Of a stretch of 64,000 nucleotides of DNA, positions 24,585 through 33,888 are shown one piece after another. Under the pieces are notes generated by a model, which saw only the letters and a list, made by a program, of their open reading frames with translations, did no database searches and was not told where the DNA came from. The stretch is taken from the NCBI RefSeq assembly GCF_000196795.1, contig NC_014259.1, positions 682,001 through 746,000 on the forward strand. The letters run 5' to 3'. The stretch is from Acinetobacter oleivorans DR1. GTDB taxonomy: Bacteria > Pseudomonadota > Gammaproteobacteria > Pseudomonadales > Moraxellaceae. Both the position numbers and the translations under genes were made by a program. Numbering within the stretch: the first letter of the stretch is position 1; every line of letters begins with the position of its first letter.

Positions 24585-26062
24585 TATGCATTCTCCTCAG
24601 CAATTGCCGCACGTTGAGTATGGAAATCGGTGTTTTGTTGGTATTGATGAACAATCGACAACAATTGTGATTCTGACCAGTAGTTACCAATTAATTGTAA
24701 GCCTACAGGTAAGCTGTCTTTATCAAAACCAACAGGAGCATTAATCGCTGGTAAGCCTGCTAAGTTCACTGCAAGTGTATAGATATCGCCTAAATACATT
24801 TCAGTTGGACTTAAGTTCGCACCAATTTTATAAGCAGTTGTTGGTGCAGAAGGAGCCGCAATCACATCTACATTTTCAAATGCTTTTAAGAAGTCTTGTT
24901 GAATTAAACGACGTACTTTTTGTGCTTTCACATAGTAAGCATCGTAATAACCTGCAGAGAGTGCATAAGTACCAATTAAGATACGACGTTGAACTTCTGG
25001 ACCAAAGCCTTCTGAACGTGAACGCTTGTAAAGATCCATCAAGTCTGCTGGGTTTTCACAGCGGTAGCCGTAACGAACGCCGTCATAACGTGACAAGTTA
25101 GATGATGCTTCTGCTGGCGCAATCAGGTAATACGTTGGTACATAGGCTTCAGTCATGTTGAGGTCAATCTCAACAAGCGTTGCACCCATTTCTTCAAGCT
25201 TTTTCAATGATTCTTCGACACGAGCTTTTACGTCTGCATCTAAGCCTGCAACGTTAAAGTACTGTTTAGGAATACCAATACGTAAGCCTTTTACAGATGT
25301 GCCATTTAAGTTCGCAACGTAGTTATCAACTTCTTTTTTAACCGAAGTCGAGTCTTTTGCATCATGGCCTGCAATTACATTCATCAGGTAAGCACAGTCT
25401 TCAGCAGAGCGTGCCATTGGACCTGCTTGGTCAAGTGATGATGCGTAGGCAATGATACCGAAGCGAGATACACGACCATAGGTTGGTTTTAAGCCTGTTA
25501 AGCCACAGAATGACGCAGGTTGGCGAATTGAACCACCTGTATCAGTACCCGTAGCGAAAGGCGCTAAATCTGCCGCTACAGCCGCAGCAGAACCACCTGA
25601 CGAGCCACCAGGAACGTGGTCGAGTGCCCACGGGTTACTTGTTGCGCCAACATATGAGCTTTCAGAAGTTGAACCCATCGCAAACTCGTCCATGTTCACT
25701 TTACCTAAAGTGACAAGACCAGCTGCTTTAGTTTTTTCAACAACAGTTGCATCGTAAGGAGAAATGAAGTTGTCTAATATTTTTGAACCAGCAGTTGTTT
25801 TAATACCTTTGGTACAAAAGATATCTTTGTGAGCAAGTGGAATACCCGTTAAAGCAGTTGCATTACCCGCTTTTAAGGCTGCATCGGCTGCATCTGCTTC
25901 AGCAAGCGCTTGCTCAGGCGTAACCGTCACGTAGCTTTTTACCAGTGGGTCAATTTTAGCAATACGTTTTAAATAGTGTTCAGTCAGTTCGCGAGATGAA
26001 AACTTCGCTTGGCTTAAGCCCTCAGCAAGTTCACGAATTGATAAGCGATGTAAATCAGTCAT
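24584..26062 (-). CDS. gatA: Aspartyl/glutamyl-tRNA amidotransferase subunit A
   Basis: A 492-residue amidase-signature protein that releases ammonia from glutamine for GatB. The Ser-cisSer-Lys triad falls at the canonical positions: Lys79 (PLAHKDIF), Ser154 (PGGSSGGSAAAV) and Ser178 (TGTDTGGSIRQPA). Second gene of the gatC-gatA-gatB operon, between gatC and gatB. Length normal, no irregularity. Confidence 0.97.
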   Translation of the reverse strand: MTDLHRLSIRELAEGLSQAKFSSRELTEHYLKRIAKIDPLVKSYVTVTPEQALAEADAADAALKAGNATALTGIPLAHKDIFCTKGIKTTAGSKILDNFISPYDATVVEKTKAAGLVTLGKVNMDEFAMGSTSESSYVGATSNPWALDHVPGGSSGGSAAAVAADLAPFATGTDTGGSIRQPASFCGLTGLKPTYGRVSRFGIIAYASSLDQAGPMARSAEDCAYLMNVIAGHDAKDSTSVKKEVDNYVANLNGTSVKGLRIGIPKQYFNVAGLDADVKARVEESLKKLEEMGATLVEIDLNMTEAYVPTYYLIAPAEASSNLSRYDGVRYGYRCENPADLMDLYKRSRSEGFGPEVQRRILIGTYALSAGYYDAYYVKAQKVRRLIQQDFLKAFENVDVIAAPSAPTTAYKIGANLSPTEMYLGDIYTLAVNLAGLPAINAPVGFDKDSLPVGLQLIGNYWSESQLLSIVHQYQQNTDFHTQRAAIAEENA

Positions 26063-26115
26063 GAGTAAAATTTCTTTACATTCAAAATAGGGAAGATGGG
26101 TTAATTGAGTAAAAG

Positions 26116-26430
26116 TTATTCAATCACGCGAGGAACAAGATACAAACCATCTTGAGTTGCAGGTGCAACTGCTTGGTATTCATCTCGATGATTGCTTTCC
26201 GTTACCACATCAGCACGTAAAGGTTGAGGATTGTCAAAAGGACTTTTCAAAGGTTCTACGCCTTCCGTATCAATGCCTTTTAAGGTTTCCATCATGCCTA
26301 AAATTTTATTTAGACTTTGAGCATATTCAGCAGATTGCGTATCATTGAGCGACAATCGAGCAAGATTGGCGATTGCTGAAACTGTTTGTGCATTTAAATC
26401 TGCTGAATGCTGTGCATCCGATGTAGACAT
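26116..26430 (-). CDS. gatC: Aspartyl/glutamyl-tRNA amidotransferase subunit C
   Basis: A 104-residue GatC that wraps around GatA and stabilises the complex. Recognisable by VSAIANLARLSLNDTQ, AEYAQSLNKILGMMETL and the C-terminal PLRADVVTES ... YLVPRVIE. First gene of the operon, divergent from mreB with about 130 bp of shared promoter region. Confidence 0.93.
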   Translation of the reverse strand: MSTSDAQHSADLNAQTVSAIANLARLSLNDTQSAEYAQSLNKILGMMETLKGIDTEGVEPLKSPFDNPQPLRADVVTESNHRDEYQAVAPATQDGLYLVPRVIE

Positions 26431-26563
26431 AACATCACCTAATCAGTATTAAAAATTTTCAAAATATCGTGCGTTATAATAAGCGATTGACTTGTTCAAA
26501 TCATCACATTTAGTTTAAAGTTGCCACCTTGCATCCACATGAAAGTTTAACTGAGAACGAACC

Positions 26564-27604
26564 GTGATTCTAAAACGACTAATTGGCTTGTTTTCGCCGG
26601 ATCTAGCCATTGATTTAGGTACAGCAAATACACTTATTTATGCACCAGGCCGCGGCATTATATTAAATGAACCAACAGTTGTGGCAATTCGTCACAGTGG
26701 TTCACAAAAAATTGTTGCTGCTGTAGGTCTAGATGCTAAGCAAATGCTGGGCCGTACGCCTGCGAATATTTCTGCAATTCGTCCAATGAAAGACGGTGTA
26801 ATTGCGGATTTTGAAGTGACTGAAACCATGTTGAATCAGTTTATTGGTAAAGTTCACGAAAAACGTTTGTTCCCACCTGCACCTCGTGTAGTTGTATGTG
26901 TACCATGTAAATCAACTTTGGTCGAGCGCCGTGCGATTCGCGAAGCAGTATTTAATGCTGGTGCCCGTGATGTTCGTTTGATTGAAGAACCTATGGCTGC
27001 TGCAATTGGCGCAGGTATGCCAGTTGAACAAGCATGTGGTTCTATGGTTGTGGATGTTGGTGGTGGTACAACTGAAATTGCAATTATTTCATTGCAAGGT
27101 TGTGTCTATGCTGACTCTTTACGCATCGGTGGCGATGTTTTTGATGAGCAAATCATCAATTATGTTCGTAAAGCTCACGGTTGTGTAATTGGTGAAACCA
27201 CTGCTGAAATTATTAAAAAAGAAGTAGGTATGGCTGTTTCTGATGGCACAACATTAGAAATTGAAGTACGTGGCCGTAACCTTGCAGAAGGTGTGCCTCG
27301 CGCAATTACTGTAACTTCTGACGAAATTACTCAAGCAATCTCTGATCCATTACAAAATATTGTAAGCGCAGTAAAATCTGCACTTGAGCAAACGCCTCCA
27401 GAACTTTCTTCTGATATTGCCGAGCGCGGTATTGTGTTGACAGGTGGTGGTGCATTACTTCGTAACCTCGATAAATTATTAGCTCAAGAAACTGGTTTAC
27501 CAGTTGTGGTTGCTGAAGATCCTCTTACTTGCGTGACCCGTGGTGGTGGTAAAGTATTAGAATTCTTCGACAACCCGAACCATGACATGCTTTTTGTTGG
27601 TTAA
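26564..27604 (+). CDS. mreB: Rod shape-determining protein MreB
   Basis: A 346-residue bacterial actin. GTG start. Nucleotide-binding motifs are intact: phosphate-1 IDLGTANTLIY, phosphate-2 VVDVGGGTTEIAIISL and adenosine motif GIVLTGGGALLRNLD. MreB polymerises under the inner membrane and guides the elongasome. First gene of mreBCD; 16 bp separate it from mreC. Confidence 0.97.
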   Translation: MILKRLIGLFSPDLAIDLGTANTLIYAPGRGIILNEPTVVAIRHSGSQKIVAAVGLDAKQMLGRTPANISAIRPMKDGVIADFEVTETMLNQFIGKVHEKRLFPPAPRVVVCVPCKSTLVERRAIREAVFNAGARDVRLIEEPMAAAIGAGMPVEQACGSMVVDVGGGTTEIAIISLQGCVYADSLRIGGDVFDEQIINYVRKAHGCVIGETTAEIIKKEVGMAVSDGTTLEIEVRGRNLAEGVPRAITVTSDEITQAISDPLQNIVSAVKSALEQTPPELSSDIAERGIVLTGGGALLRNLDKLLAQETGLPVVVAEDPLTCVTRGGGKVLEFFDNPNHDMLFVG

Positions 27605-27620
27605 GTTTAAGGATTAGGCG

Positions 27621-28478
27621 GTGCAACCGAATATTTTTTCAAGACAGCCGCCATCTTTCCGCTCGTTCATTATTGCGGTCATTACATGTTTGGTTGTGCT
27701 GTTTTTTGATTGGCGCATGCCGTATGTAATTCAGCCAGCAAGGGATGTCTTGTACGCTGCATATAACCCAATTTATGCATTGGCCAGTTATCCAGTACTG
27801 TCGAGAGAATGGCTGAATCAACAAACAAAATCTGAAGCACAACTGCGTCGTGAAAATACTGCGATGCAGGCTGAGCTTTTACAAGCTCAGGTTCGTTTAC
27901 AGAAACTTTCTGAACTGTCCGCTGAAAACACCCGTTTGCGAGGTCTTCTTGATACTCCATTAATTATTGATGGACGTATGGAGATCGCCGAAGTAATTGG
28001 GACAGATGCAGACCCATTACGTCATATCATCATTGTTAACCGTGGCTCTATGGACCATCTTAAGGTCGGTCAAACGGTTTTGGATGATAAAGGAATTATG
28101 GGACAGATCATTAATGTATATCCTCATAGCTCACGTGTAATGTTGTTATCAGATAAAGAACATTCACTTTCAGTACGTCTTGAACGCACTGGAATGCGGG
28201 CGATTGTTTCTGGTACTGGTGATTTGGGTCGTTTGAAAATGGAATATGTCCCGACGAGTGCGAATATTCAAGTGGGTGATAAAGTGTTTAGCTCAGGTTT
28301 GGGTGAACATTTCCCAGCAGGGTACGCAGTGGGTACAGTTGCCAAAATAAGACGTCATAATTCGGGCGAGTTTGCAGAAATTGATGTTACACCAGCCGCA
28401 CAATTAGCAACAGGGCATCATGTAGTCGTACTTTTCTCTGATTCTTTAGCGAAGGAGCAACCATATGCCGATCGCTAA
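27621..28478 (+). CDS. mreC: Rod shape-determining protein MreC
   Basis: A 285-residue bitopic protein with GTG start: cytoplasmic tail, one membrane helix (about residues 14-32), a coiled coil (about 65-105, QLRRENTAMQAELLQAQVRL) and two beta-rich periplasmic domains (VNRGSMDHLKVGQTVLDD, KVFSSGLGEHFPAGYAVG). It is the periplasmic scaffold of the elongasome. Its 3' end overlaps mreD by 14 bp. Confidence 0.95.
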   Translation: MQPNIFSRQPPSFRSFIIAVITCLVVLFFDWRMPYVIQPARDVLYAAYNPIYALASYPVLSREWLNQQTKSEAQLRRENTAMQAELLQAQVRLQKLSELSAENTRLRGLLDTPLIIDGRMEIAEVIGTDADPLRHIIIVNRGSMDHLKVGQTVLDDKGIMGQIINVYPHSSRVMLLSDKEHSLSVRLERTGMRAIVSGTGDLGRLKMEYVPTSANIQVGDKVFSSGLGEHFPAGYAVGTVAKIRRHNSGEFAEIDVTPAAQLATGHHVVVLFSDSLAKEQPYADR

Positions 28479-28956
28479 ATTGAAACGAGAAAAACGAAAT
28501 GATCCATTATGGGGAATTATCCTCTCTGTAATTGTCGGCTCCGTGCTCATGGTTTACCCGCTATCCTACGATATTTCAGGTTGGCGCCCATTATTCATGT
28601 TAATGATTATGCTATTTTGGGTGGTATGTCAGCCAACATGGTGTGGAGTCTGGTTTGCATTTGGAATGGGGATTTTTACAGACCTTTTGCTTGATGCGCC
28701 TTTAGGCCTTAATGCTTTAAGTTTTGTAATTGTGACTTTTCTTACCCGTTTTTTAATTCGCGAGCGCCGTATTTTAACCTTTGGTAATTTATGGACAATT
28801 GCAACTCTGGTCATTATTGCTCATTTAGCGTTTATGTGGGTAACGCAGACCATGGGTGGAATTCATTTTTCGATTGCTAGACATTGGCAACCATTGATGA
28901 CAAGTATCATCACTTGGCCAATCGTCTATTATTGTTTGGCAAAATGGCGCATATAG
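28465..28956 (+). CDS. mreD: Rod shape-determining protein MreD
   Basis: A 163-residue inner-membrane protein with about five helices; typical GMGIFTDLLLDAPLGLNAL segment. Partner of MreC in cell-wall elongation. It overlaps mreC upstream and maf downstream, so all four reading frames are probably translationally coupled. Confidence 0.93.
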   Translation: MPIAKLKREKRNDPLWGIILSVIVGSVLMVYPLSYDISGWRPLFMLMIMLFWVVCQPTWCGVWFAFGMGIFTDLLLDAPLGLNALSFVIVTFLTRFLIRERRILTFGNLWTIATLVIIAHLAFMWVTQTMGGIHFSIARHWQPLMTSIITWPIVYYCLAKWRI

Positions 28957-29504
28957 TTTTAGCATCTAGCTCTCCTCGTCGGAAGGAGCTATTGCAGCAA
29001 CTGGATTTGGATTTTGAAATTTATAGTCCAGATATTGACGAGTCCGTTCATGAAAATGAGCTGGTTCACCATTATGTTGAACGGTTAGCTAGAGAAAAAG
29101 CACAAACTGTATTGAAGCTTTTTCCAGACGCAATCGTTATTGCTGCCGATACAAGTCTTGGGCTTGATGGCCAAATTATTGGCAAGCCTGAATCGAAAAA
29201 TCATGCTTTTGAAATCTGGAAACAATTATCTGGACGTTGGCATGATGTGTTTTCTGGATTATGTATTTCTACGCAACAAAAAATGTTAAGTCAGGTGGTG
29301 CAAACTCAAGTTGAGTTTCAGCCTCTGACTACGCAAGATATGGAAGATTATTGGGCTACAGGTGAGCCTGTGGGGAAGGCCGGTGGATATGCAATTCAAG
29401 GGATTGCTTCTCAATATATTCCCCAAATTCAAGGAAGTTATAGTAATGTGGTAGGACTTCCTTTATACGAATTTGCACAGTTATTAAAAAGAGTAAAGAC
29501 ATAA
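28944..29504 (+). CDS. Maf family nucleotide pyrophosphatase
   Basis: From the ATG at 28944 the protein has 186 residues beginning MAHIVLASSSPRRKELLQQL, the Maf signature at the expected N-terminal position; an upstream in-frame ATG at 28884 would add twenty unrelated residues inside mreD. The catalytic region includes ADTSLGLDGQIIGKP and GKAGGYAIQG. Maf proteins hydrolyse non-canonical or ordinary NTPs such as dTTP, UTP or m7GTP; the subtype is unclear. It overlaps the mreD stop by 13 bp. Confidence 0.93.
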   Translation: MAHIVLASSSPRRKELLQQLDLDFEIYSPDIDESVHENELVHHYVERLAREKAQTVLKLFPDAIVIAADTSLGLDGQIIGKPESKNHAFEIWKQLSGRWHDVFSGLCISTQQKMLSQVVQTQVEFQPLTTQDMEDYWATGEPVGKAGGYAIQGIASQYIPQIQGSYSNVVGLPLYEFAQLLKRVKT

Positions 29505-29617
29505 GAGGTTGTTATCATTCTTAATTGAATAGCATTGTCGATGAACACTAGGCAAAGTTAAAGTTAACAGCTTCTCTGACTCTTTAATAAAAATTTTATA
29601 ATGCTTTGAGTTTATGT

Positions 29618-31072
29618 ATGTCAGAAGAATTACTTATTAATGTCACGCCTATGGAGTGTCGGGTGGCATTAATCGAAAATGGAACTGTTAATGAGCTGTA
29701 TGTCGAACGTACAGTCAAACGTGGTCTAGTCGGCAATATTTACAAAGGTAAAGTCGTGCGGGTGCTTCCGGGCATGCAAGCTGCCTTCGTTGATATTGGT
29801 TTGTCTCGAACAGCCTTTTTACATATCAATGATATGGTTTGGCCTCGTTCACAGCCTACCCCAAATGTTTTTGAACTCTTACATCCTGGGCAAACGCTTA
29901 CTGTCCAAGTAATGAAAGATATGTTGGGAACAAAAGGCGCGCGTCTGAGTACTGACCTTTCAATTCCTTCTCGTTATCTGGTTCTCATGCCATATGGAAA
30001 TCATATTGGTGTGTCTCAGCGTATTGAGTCTGAGGAAGAGCGAGAGCGACTACGTAATATTATCGAAGGTATTCAATCTGAACATAATTTGCCGGGTAGC
30101 GTGATTGTACGTACAGCTGCTGAAGGTGTAGATGAGGCAGAAATTGCACAGGATATGTGCTATCTGAGTAAATTATGGGAATACATTCAACGAAAACAAA
30201 TTGATGTTGCTGTCCCTTCCTTAATTTTTGAAGAGCTTCCATTACCTCAACGTATTATTCGAGATTTGGCTAGCGACGAAACTGCAAAGATTTATGTCGA
30301 TTCGAGAGAGATTCACGCGAAGCTTCTTGAGTTTGTTGAAGAATTTGTCCCGAATATGCAGAGTCGACTCATTCATTATCCAGGCGAGCGACCACTATTT
30401 GATCTTTATAATGTCGAAGAAGATATTCAAAAAGCCTTACAAACCCGCGTAGCTTTGAAGTCAGGCGGCTATCTGATGATCGATCAGACTGAAGCCATGA
30501 CAACGATTGATGTTAATACGGGTTCATATGTCGGTGGTCGTAGTCTTGAGGACACCGTTTTTAAAACCAATATGGAAGCGACTCAAGTTATCGCGCGTCA
30601 ACTTAGACTGCGTAATTTGGGTGGTATTCTCATTATTGATTTTATTGACATGCAAGAGGCAATTCACCGTGAAGAGGTGATGCGTCAGTTTGAAAAAATG
30701 CTTGAGCGTGATCACGCCAAGACCAAAATCACTCAAGTTTCAGAACTTGGTCTGGTCGAAATGACGCGTAAACGAACACGTGAATCGTTAGAACATTTGC
30801 TGTGTGAGTCGTGTCCAACCTGTCAAGGACGTGGTTTTGTCAAAACAGCAGAGACAGTGTGTTACGAAATATTTCGTGAGATATTACGATATACCCGTGC
30901 ATTTGAGTCAACGAGTGGCTTTACTGTTGTTGCCCATCCTTCTGTGATTGACCGATTATTAACAGCAGAAGCGCCAGCAGTGGCAGATTTAGAGCATTTC
31001 ATCAACCGTGTCATTAAATTTCAGGTCGAAAATTTATATACGCAAGAGCAATACGATATCATTTTAAGTTAA
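29618..31072 (+). CDS. rng: Ribonuclease G
   Basis: From the ATG at 29618 the protein has 484 residues (an in-frame TTG at 29606 is less likely). N-terminal S1 RNA-binding domain (about residues 38-120, VGNIYKGKVVRVLPGMQAAFVDIG), then the RNase E/G catalytic core with DQTEAMTTIDVNTGSYVGG and GGILIIDFIDM, and the Zn-link CPTCQGRGFVKT. It matures 16S rRNA and decays mRNA. The mreBCD-maf-rng order is common in gamma-proteobacteria. A 12-bp hairpin begins right after the stop. Confidence 0.95.
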   Translation: MSEELLINVTPMECRVALIENGTVNELYVERTVKRGLVGNIYKGKVVRVLPGMQAAFVDIGLSRTAFLHINDMVWPRSQPTPNVFELLHPGQTLTVQVMKDMLGTKGARLSTDLSIPSRYLVLMPYGNHIGVSQRIESEEERERLRNIIEGIQSEHNLPGSVIVRTAAEGVDEAEIAQDMCYLSKLWEYIQRKQIDVAVPSLIFEELPLPQRIIRDLASDETAKIYVDSREIHAKLLEFVEEFVPNMQSRLIHYPGERPLFDLYNVEEDIQKALQTRVALKSGGYLMIDQTEAMTTIDVNTGSYVGGRSLEDTVFKTNMEATQVIARQLRLRNLGGILIIDFIDMQEAIHREEVMRQFEKMLERDHAKTKITQVSELGLVEMTRKRTRESLEHLLCESCPTCQGRGFVKTAETVCYEIFREILRYTRAFESTSGFTVVAHPSVIDRLLTAEAPAVADLEHFINRVIKFQVENLYTQEQYDIILS

Positions 31073-31109
31073 AGTTGTAACAAGATATCGCTTAATCCTT
31101 GTTACAACT
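31073..31109 (+). terminator. Hairpin directly after rng
   Basis: Perfect 12-bp inverted repeat AGTTGTAACAAG (31073-31084) / CTTGTTACAACT (31098-31109), abutting the rng stop. There is no T run directly after it, so it may be a processing or stability element rather than a classic terminator. Confidence 0.55.
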
Positions 31110-31211
31110 GAAATTTTACTTTCATTCATGAATTTTAAATACTACTTACATACAGTAGCCGTAGACGTTCTCCCTATTTAACGTCTTAGCAAACAATAAG
31201 AGGTATAACCC

Positions 31212-31385
31212 ATGAATGTAAGTGAAAACTTAATTAGCAACGGTCTTAAACATGTTTTAGAAAGCACGCCAGTAAATAGCTGCTATATGTTGAATGACCA
31301 AGGTAAAGAAGTACCGATCACAACTGCAATGATTCGTTCAGTATGTCATCAGTTGCTTAACCAGTGCCGCACAATCAAAAAATAA
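31212..31385 (+). CDS. Small 57-residue protein of unknown function
   Basis: ATG preceded by AGAGG at seven bases and followed by an ORF of 57 codons closing right at a terminator. The protein begins MNVSENLISNGLKHVLEST and ends HQLLNQCRTIKK; it is soluble, has three cysteines, no signal peptide and no domain known to me. Good RBS, ordinary codon use and the exactly placed terminator support a real gene between rng and the convergent wax synthase gene. Confidence 0.75.
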   Translation: MNVSENLISNGLKHVLESTPVNSCYMLNDQGKEVPITTAMIRSVCHQLLNQCRTIKK

Positions 31386-31406
31386 GGGGCCAATTCAAAG
31401 CCCCTT
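31384..31406. terminator. Bidirectional terminator
   Basis: AAGGGGC - CAATTCAAA - GCCCCTT flanked by A and T runs, starting within the stop codon of the 57-residue ORF and just downstream of the convergent wax synthase gene. Confidence 0.85.
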
Positions 31407-31412
31407 AATTTT

Positions 31413-32798
31413 CTAACTTGCTGAATGATGTTTCAGCTGTTTCTCTGCAATAATTTCTTCAAAACGTTGAATCTCATCTTCTAAGTGAGTCAAAAGGTTT
31501 TGCATTTTTGGCAAAGCATTTCTACAAGCTGTTAATCCAACTTCAAGCTTATCTAAATAACTGGTCATAGTAATGTTTAGTGCTTGTCCATCCATGACAA
31601 TTGAAGCAGGGTAGAGAGCATCTAATTTCGCGCCATTCCAATAAAGCGGCTCACGTGGTCCTGGTACATTGGAAATGACTAAATTGAACGCCTGACGCTT
31701 AGGAAGCATTCCTGACATGATGTTTAATCCTGCCGGACCATAAACAACTGCACTATAGTTTAAAATTTCATTCGCAGTCATACGGCTAAAGCGTTGCTTT
31801 GAATTTTGCATGCTGCGACGAATGATTTCTAAACGTTCTAATGGTTGGTCTTTATGAGTTCCTAAATTTGCCAGAATCATGGTAATTCGGTTACTCATAT
31901 CAGAATCATCGGTGCGTAATGAAGCTGGCACCATGGCAATAAGTGGTTTTTTAGGTAAGCTATTTTGACTAATCAAATATTCACGTAGAGCACCAGAGCA
32001 TACTGCGAGTACAACATCGTTAATTGTCACGCCTAATACTTTTGAAATCTTTCTAAGGCGGCTCAACTCAAATGATTGGGCCGCAAAACGACGTGAAGCA
32101 CTCACTCTTTGGTTCAAAATCGACACTGGCGCCTGAAAAGTAGAAACATAATCAGGATTTTTACCCATTTCTTTAAATATAGTTTGAGATAGCTCTTGCA
32201 TGACTTTAGGAGCGATATCGAGTTGAGACTTAATGCCTCCTAAAATACTCTTAATCTTACTGGTACTAGGCGTCGGTACTTTTAGTCGTTTAGTTCTTTT
32301 GCTCTCAACACACCATAAAGGAACAACATGTTTTTCTTCTGGTGTCTTTGATAGAGATTTCTCAATCAAACGCATACCTGCAACGCCATCGACCATTGCA
32401 TGATGGATTTTAAAATACATGGCAAAACGATTGCCTTCGATTCCTTCAATAATGTCACAAGTCCAAAGAGGCTTTGCACGATCAATTAACGAACTATGTT
32501 GCTGTGAAATATAAACTAGAAGTTCACGAATACGGCCAGGATGAGGCAGAGCAATGTGGCGAAAGTGATGATCGATATCGAACTCTTCATCTTCATCCCA
32601 AAATAAGCCATTTAAACGGTTATTGAAGGGTGGGATAGGAATGCTTTTTGAGCGTTTAATATCTTCAACTAAATCATGTACAAAAGTTTCAGGTGCATTT
32701 TCAGGAATTTCAAATAAAAATAATCCACCGACATGCATGGGTTGCTGTCTTTTTTCAAGTGACAGAAAAATGAAATCAATTGGGTGTAATGGACGCAT
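31413..32798 (-). CDS. atfA: Wax ester synthase / diacylglycerol O-acyltransferase
   Basis: A 461-residue bifunctional WS/DGAT: esterifies fatty alcohols or diacylglycerol with acyl-CoA to make storage wax esters and triacylglycerol at the membrane. The catalytic HHxxxDG motif is HHAMVDG (residues 132-138), preceded by PLW (110-112) and followed by NDVVLAVCSGALR. The opening MRPLHPIDFIFLSLEKRQQ is, from memory, almost identical to A. baylyi ADP1 AtfA (wax-dgaT), and the length agrees. Monocistronic. Many ACB-complex strains carry several WS/DGAT paralogues, so the symbol denotes the ADP1-like copy. Confidence 0.92.
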   Translation of the reverse strand: MRPLHPIDFIFLSLEKRQQPMHVGGLFLFEIPENAPETFVHDLVEDIKRSKSIPIPPFNNRLNGLFWDEDEEFDIDHHFRHIALPHPGRIRELLVYISQQHSSLIDRAKPLWTCDIIEGIEGNRFAMYFKIHHAMVDGVAGMRLIEKSLSKTPEEKHVVPLWCVESKRTKRLKVPTPSTSKIKSILGGIKSQLDIAPKVMQELSQTIFKEMGKNPDYVSTFQAPVSILNQRVSASRRFAAQSFELSRLRKISKVLGVTINDVVLAVCSGALREYLISQNSLPKKPLIAMVPASLRTDDSDMSNRITMILANLGTHKDQPLERLEIIRRSMQNSKQRFSRMTANEILNYSAVVYGPAGLNIMSGMLPKRQAFNLVISNVPGPREPLYWNGAKLDALYPASIVMDGQALNITMTSYLDKLEVGLTACRNALPKMQNLLTHLEDEIQRFEEIIAEKQLKHHSAS

Positions 32799-32930
32799 AA
32801 ATCATTGTGCCTCATGCATTTTTCTAAGAAGCCCTTATCTGAGCTCTTATTAGAATTATAGAACCGTAAAATTAAGTATATAGCGTTTAGAGTAGATAAA
32901 ATATGACTTTGTGTACGGAACATGACATAA

Positions 32931-32960
32931 AAAAAACCACTGATTTAGCAGTGGTTTTTT
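32931..32960 (-). terminator. Rho-independent terminator of cysH
   Basis: AAAAAACCACTG - ATTTAG - CAGTGGTTTTTT, a perfect 12-bp stem downstream of the minus-strand stop at 32970. Confidence 0.9.
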
Positions 32961-32969
32961 GATAACAAA

Positions 32970-33704
32970 TTACTTTTTCATATTACCTGCGTGTAATCCA
33001 CACTCTTTTTGAGTCGCTTCTTCCCACCACCAGCGTCCTTCACGCTCATGTTGGTTCGGTAATACAGCACGTGTACATGGTTCGCAGCCAATAGAAACAA
33101 AACCACGTTCGTGAAGAGGGTTGTATGGAATCTCCATCATACGGATGTAGCTCCATACTTCAGCACTTGTCCAGTTCGCTAGAGGATTATATTTAATGAG
33201 TTGCTTATCTGGACCAGAGAAACCTGCATCAGCTTGTACTACTGGAATTTCTGTACGTGTACCAGGGCTTTGATCTTTACGTTGGCCCGTAATCCAGCCA
33301 TCTAAAGTCGCAAGTTTCTTACGCAAAGGCTGAACTTTTCGGATACCACAACATTCTTGGTGCCCATCTGTAAAAAAGCTGAATAAACCTTTTTCGTTTA
33401 CCATGTTTTGAACAGCTTCAGATTCAGGGAAACAAATTTCGATATTGATATTGTAGTGTTTACGGACAGTTTCAATAAATTGATAAGTTTCGGCATGCAG
33501 TCGACCAGTGTCAAGACTAAAGACACGGAATGGCTTACCCAAACGTGAAGCAATATCAATTAAGACAACATCTTCTGCTCCCGAAAAAGAAATTGCGATT
33601 TCACCTTGCTGGCTTAAGGCAAGCTCTAAAATTTCTCGCGGGCTTTTGGTCGCATATTCGGCTGCAAGAGCATCTACGATATCAATAGTCGGAATAACGG
33701 TCAT
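32970..33704 (-). CDS. cysH: Adenylylsulfate (APS/PAPS) reductase with Fe-S cluster
   Basis: From the ATG at 33704, which follows AGGAACACAC, the protein has 244 residues; a first ATG at 33734 adds ten residues without an RBS. It reduces activated sulfate to sulfite with thioredoxin. Seen: EIAISFSGAEDVVL (PP-loop), ECCGIRKVQPL and CEPCTRAV, i.e. the Cys-Cys and Cys-X2-Cys pairs that bind a [4Fe-4S] cluster, then the catalytic ECGLH at the C-terminus. The cluster cysteines mark it as APS-using type rather than E. coli-type PAPS reductase. Monocistronic. Confidence 0.93.
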   Translation of the reverse strand: MTVIPTIDIVDALAAEYATKSPREILELALSQQGEIAISFSGAEDVVLIDIASRLGKPFRVFSLDTGRLHAETYQFIETVRKHYNINIEICFPESEAVQNMVNEKGLFSFFTDGHQECCGIRKVQPLRKKLATLDGWITGQRKDQSPGTRTEIPVVQADAGFSGPDKQLIKYNPLANWTSAEVWSYIRMMEIPYNPLHERGFVSIGCEPCTRAVLPNQHEREGRWWWEEATQKECGLHAGNMKK

Positions 33705-33888
33705 GTGTGTTCCTGGCAAAAGGCTTGGGCGCATTGAGTTATGAAAAATATTCTAATGGATAGTGAATAAAGTGCTTAGCACTTTAATTTCGATCCTTAT
33801 GAATAAAATTGATTTGATCAATAACAACGCAAAACTGAAAATCTTAGTGGTATGATACAGCAATTTTTAACCAACGTTGGAAGCATTC

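Noticed and set aside
24775..25101. 108-codon plus-strand ORF opposite gatA
   Set aside because: Antisense to a conserved essential gene; no supporting signals.
31073..31109. Classic intrinsic terminator of rng
   Set aside because: The stem is perfect but is not followed by a T run, so I list it only as a terminator-like hairpin.
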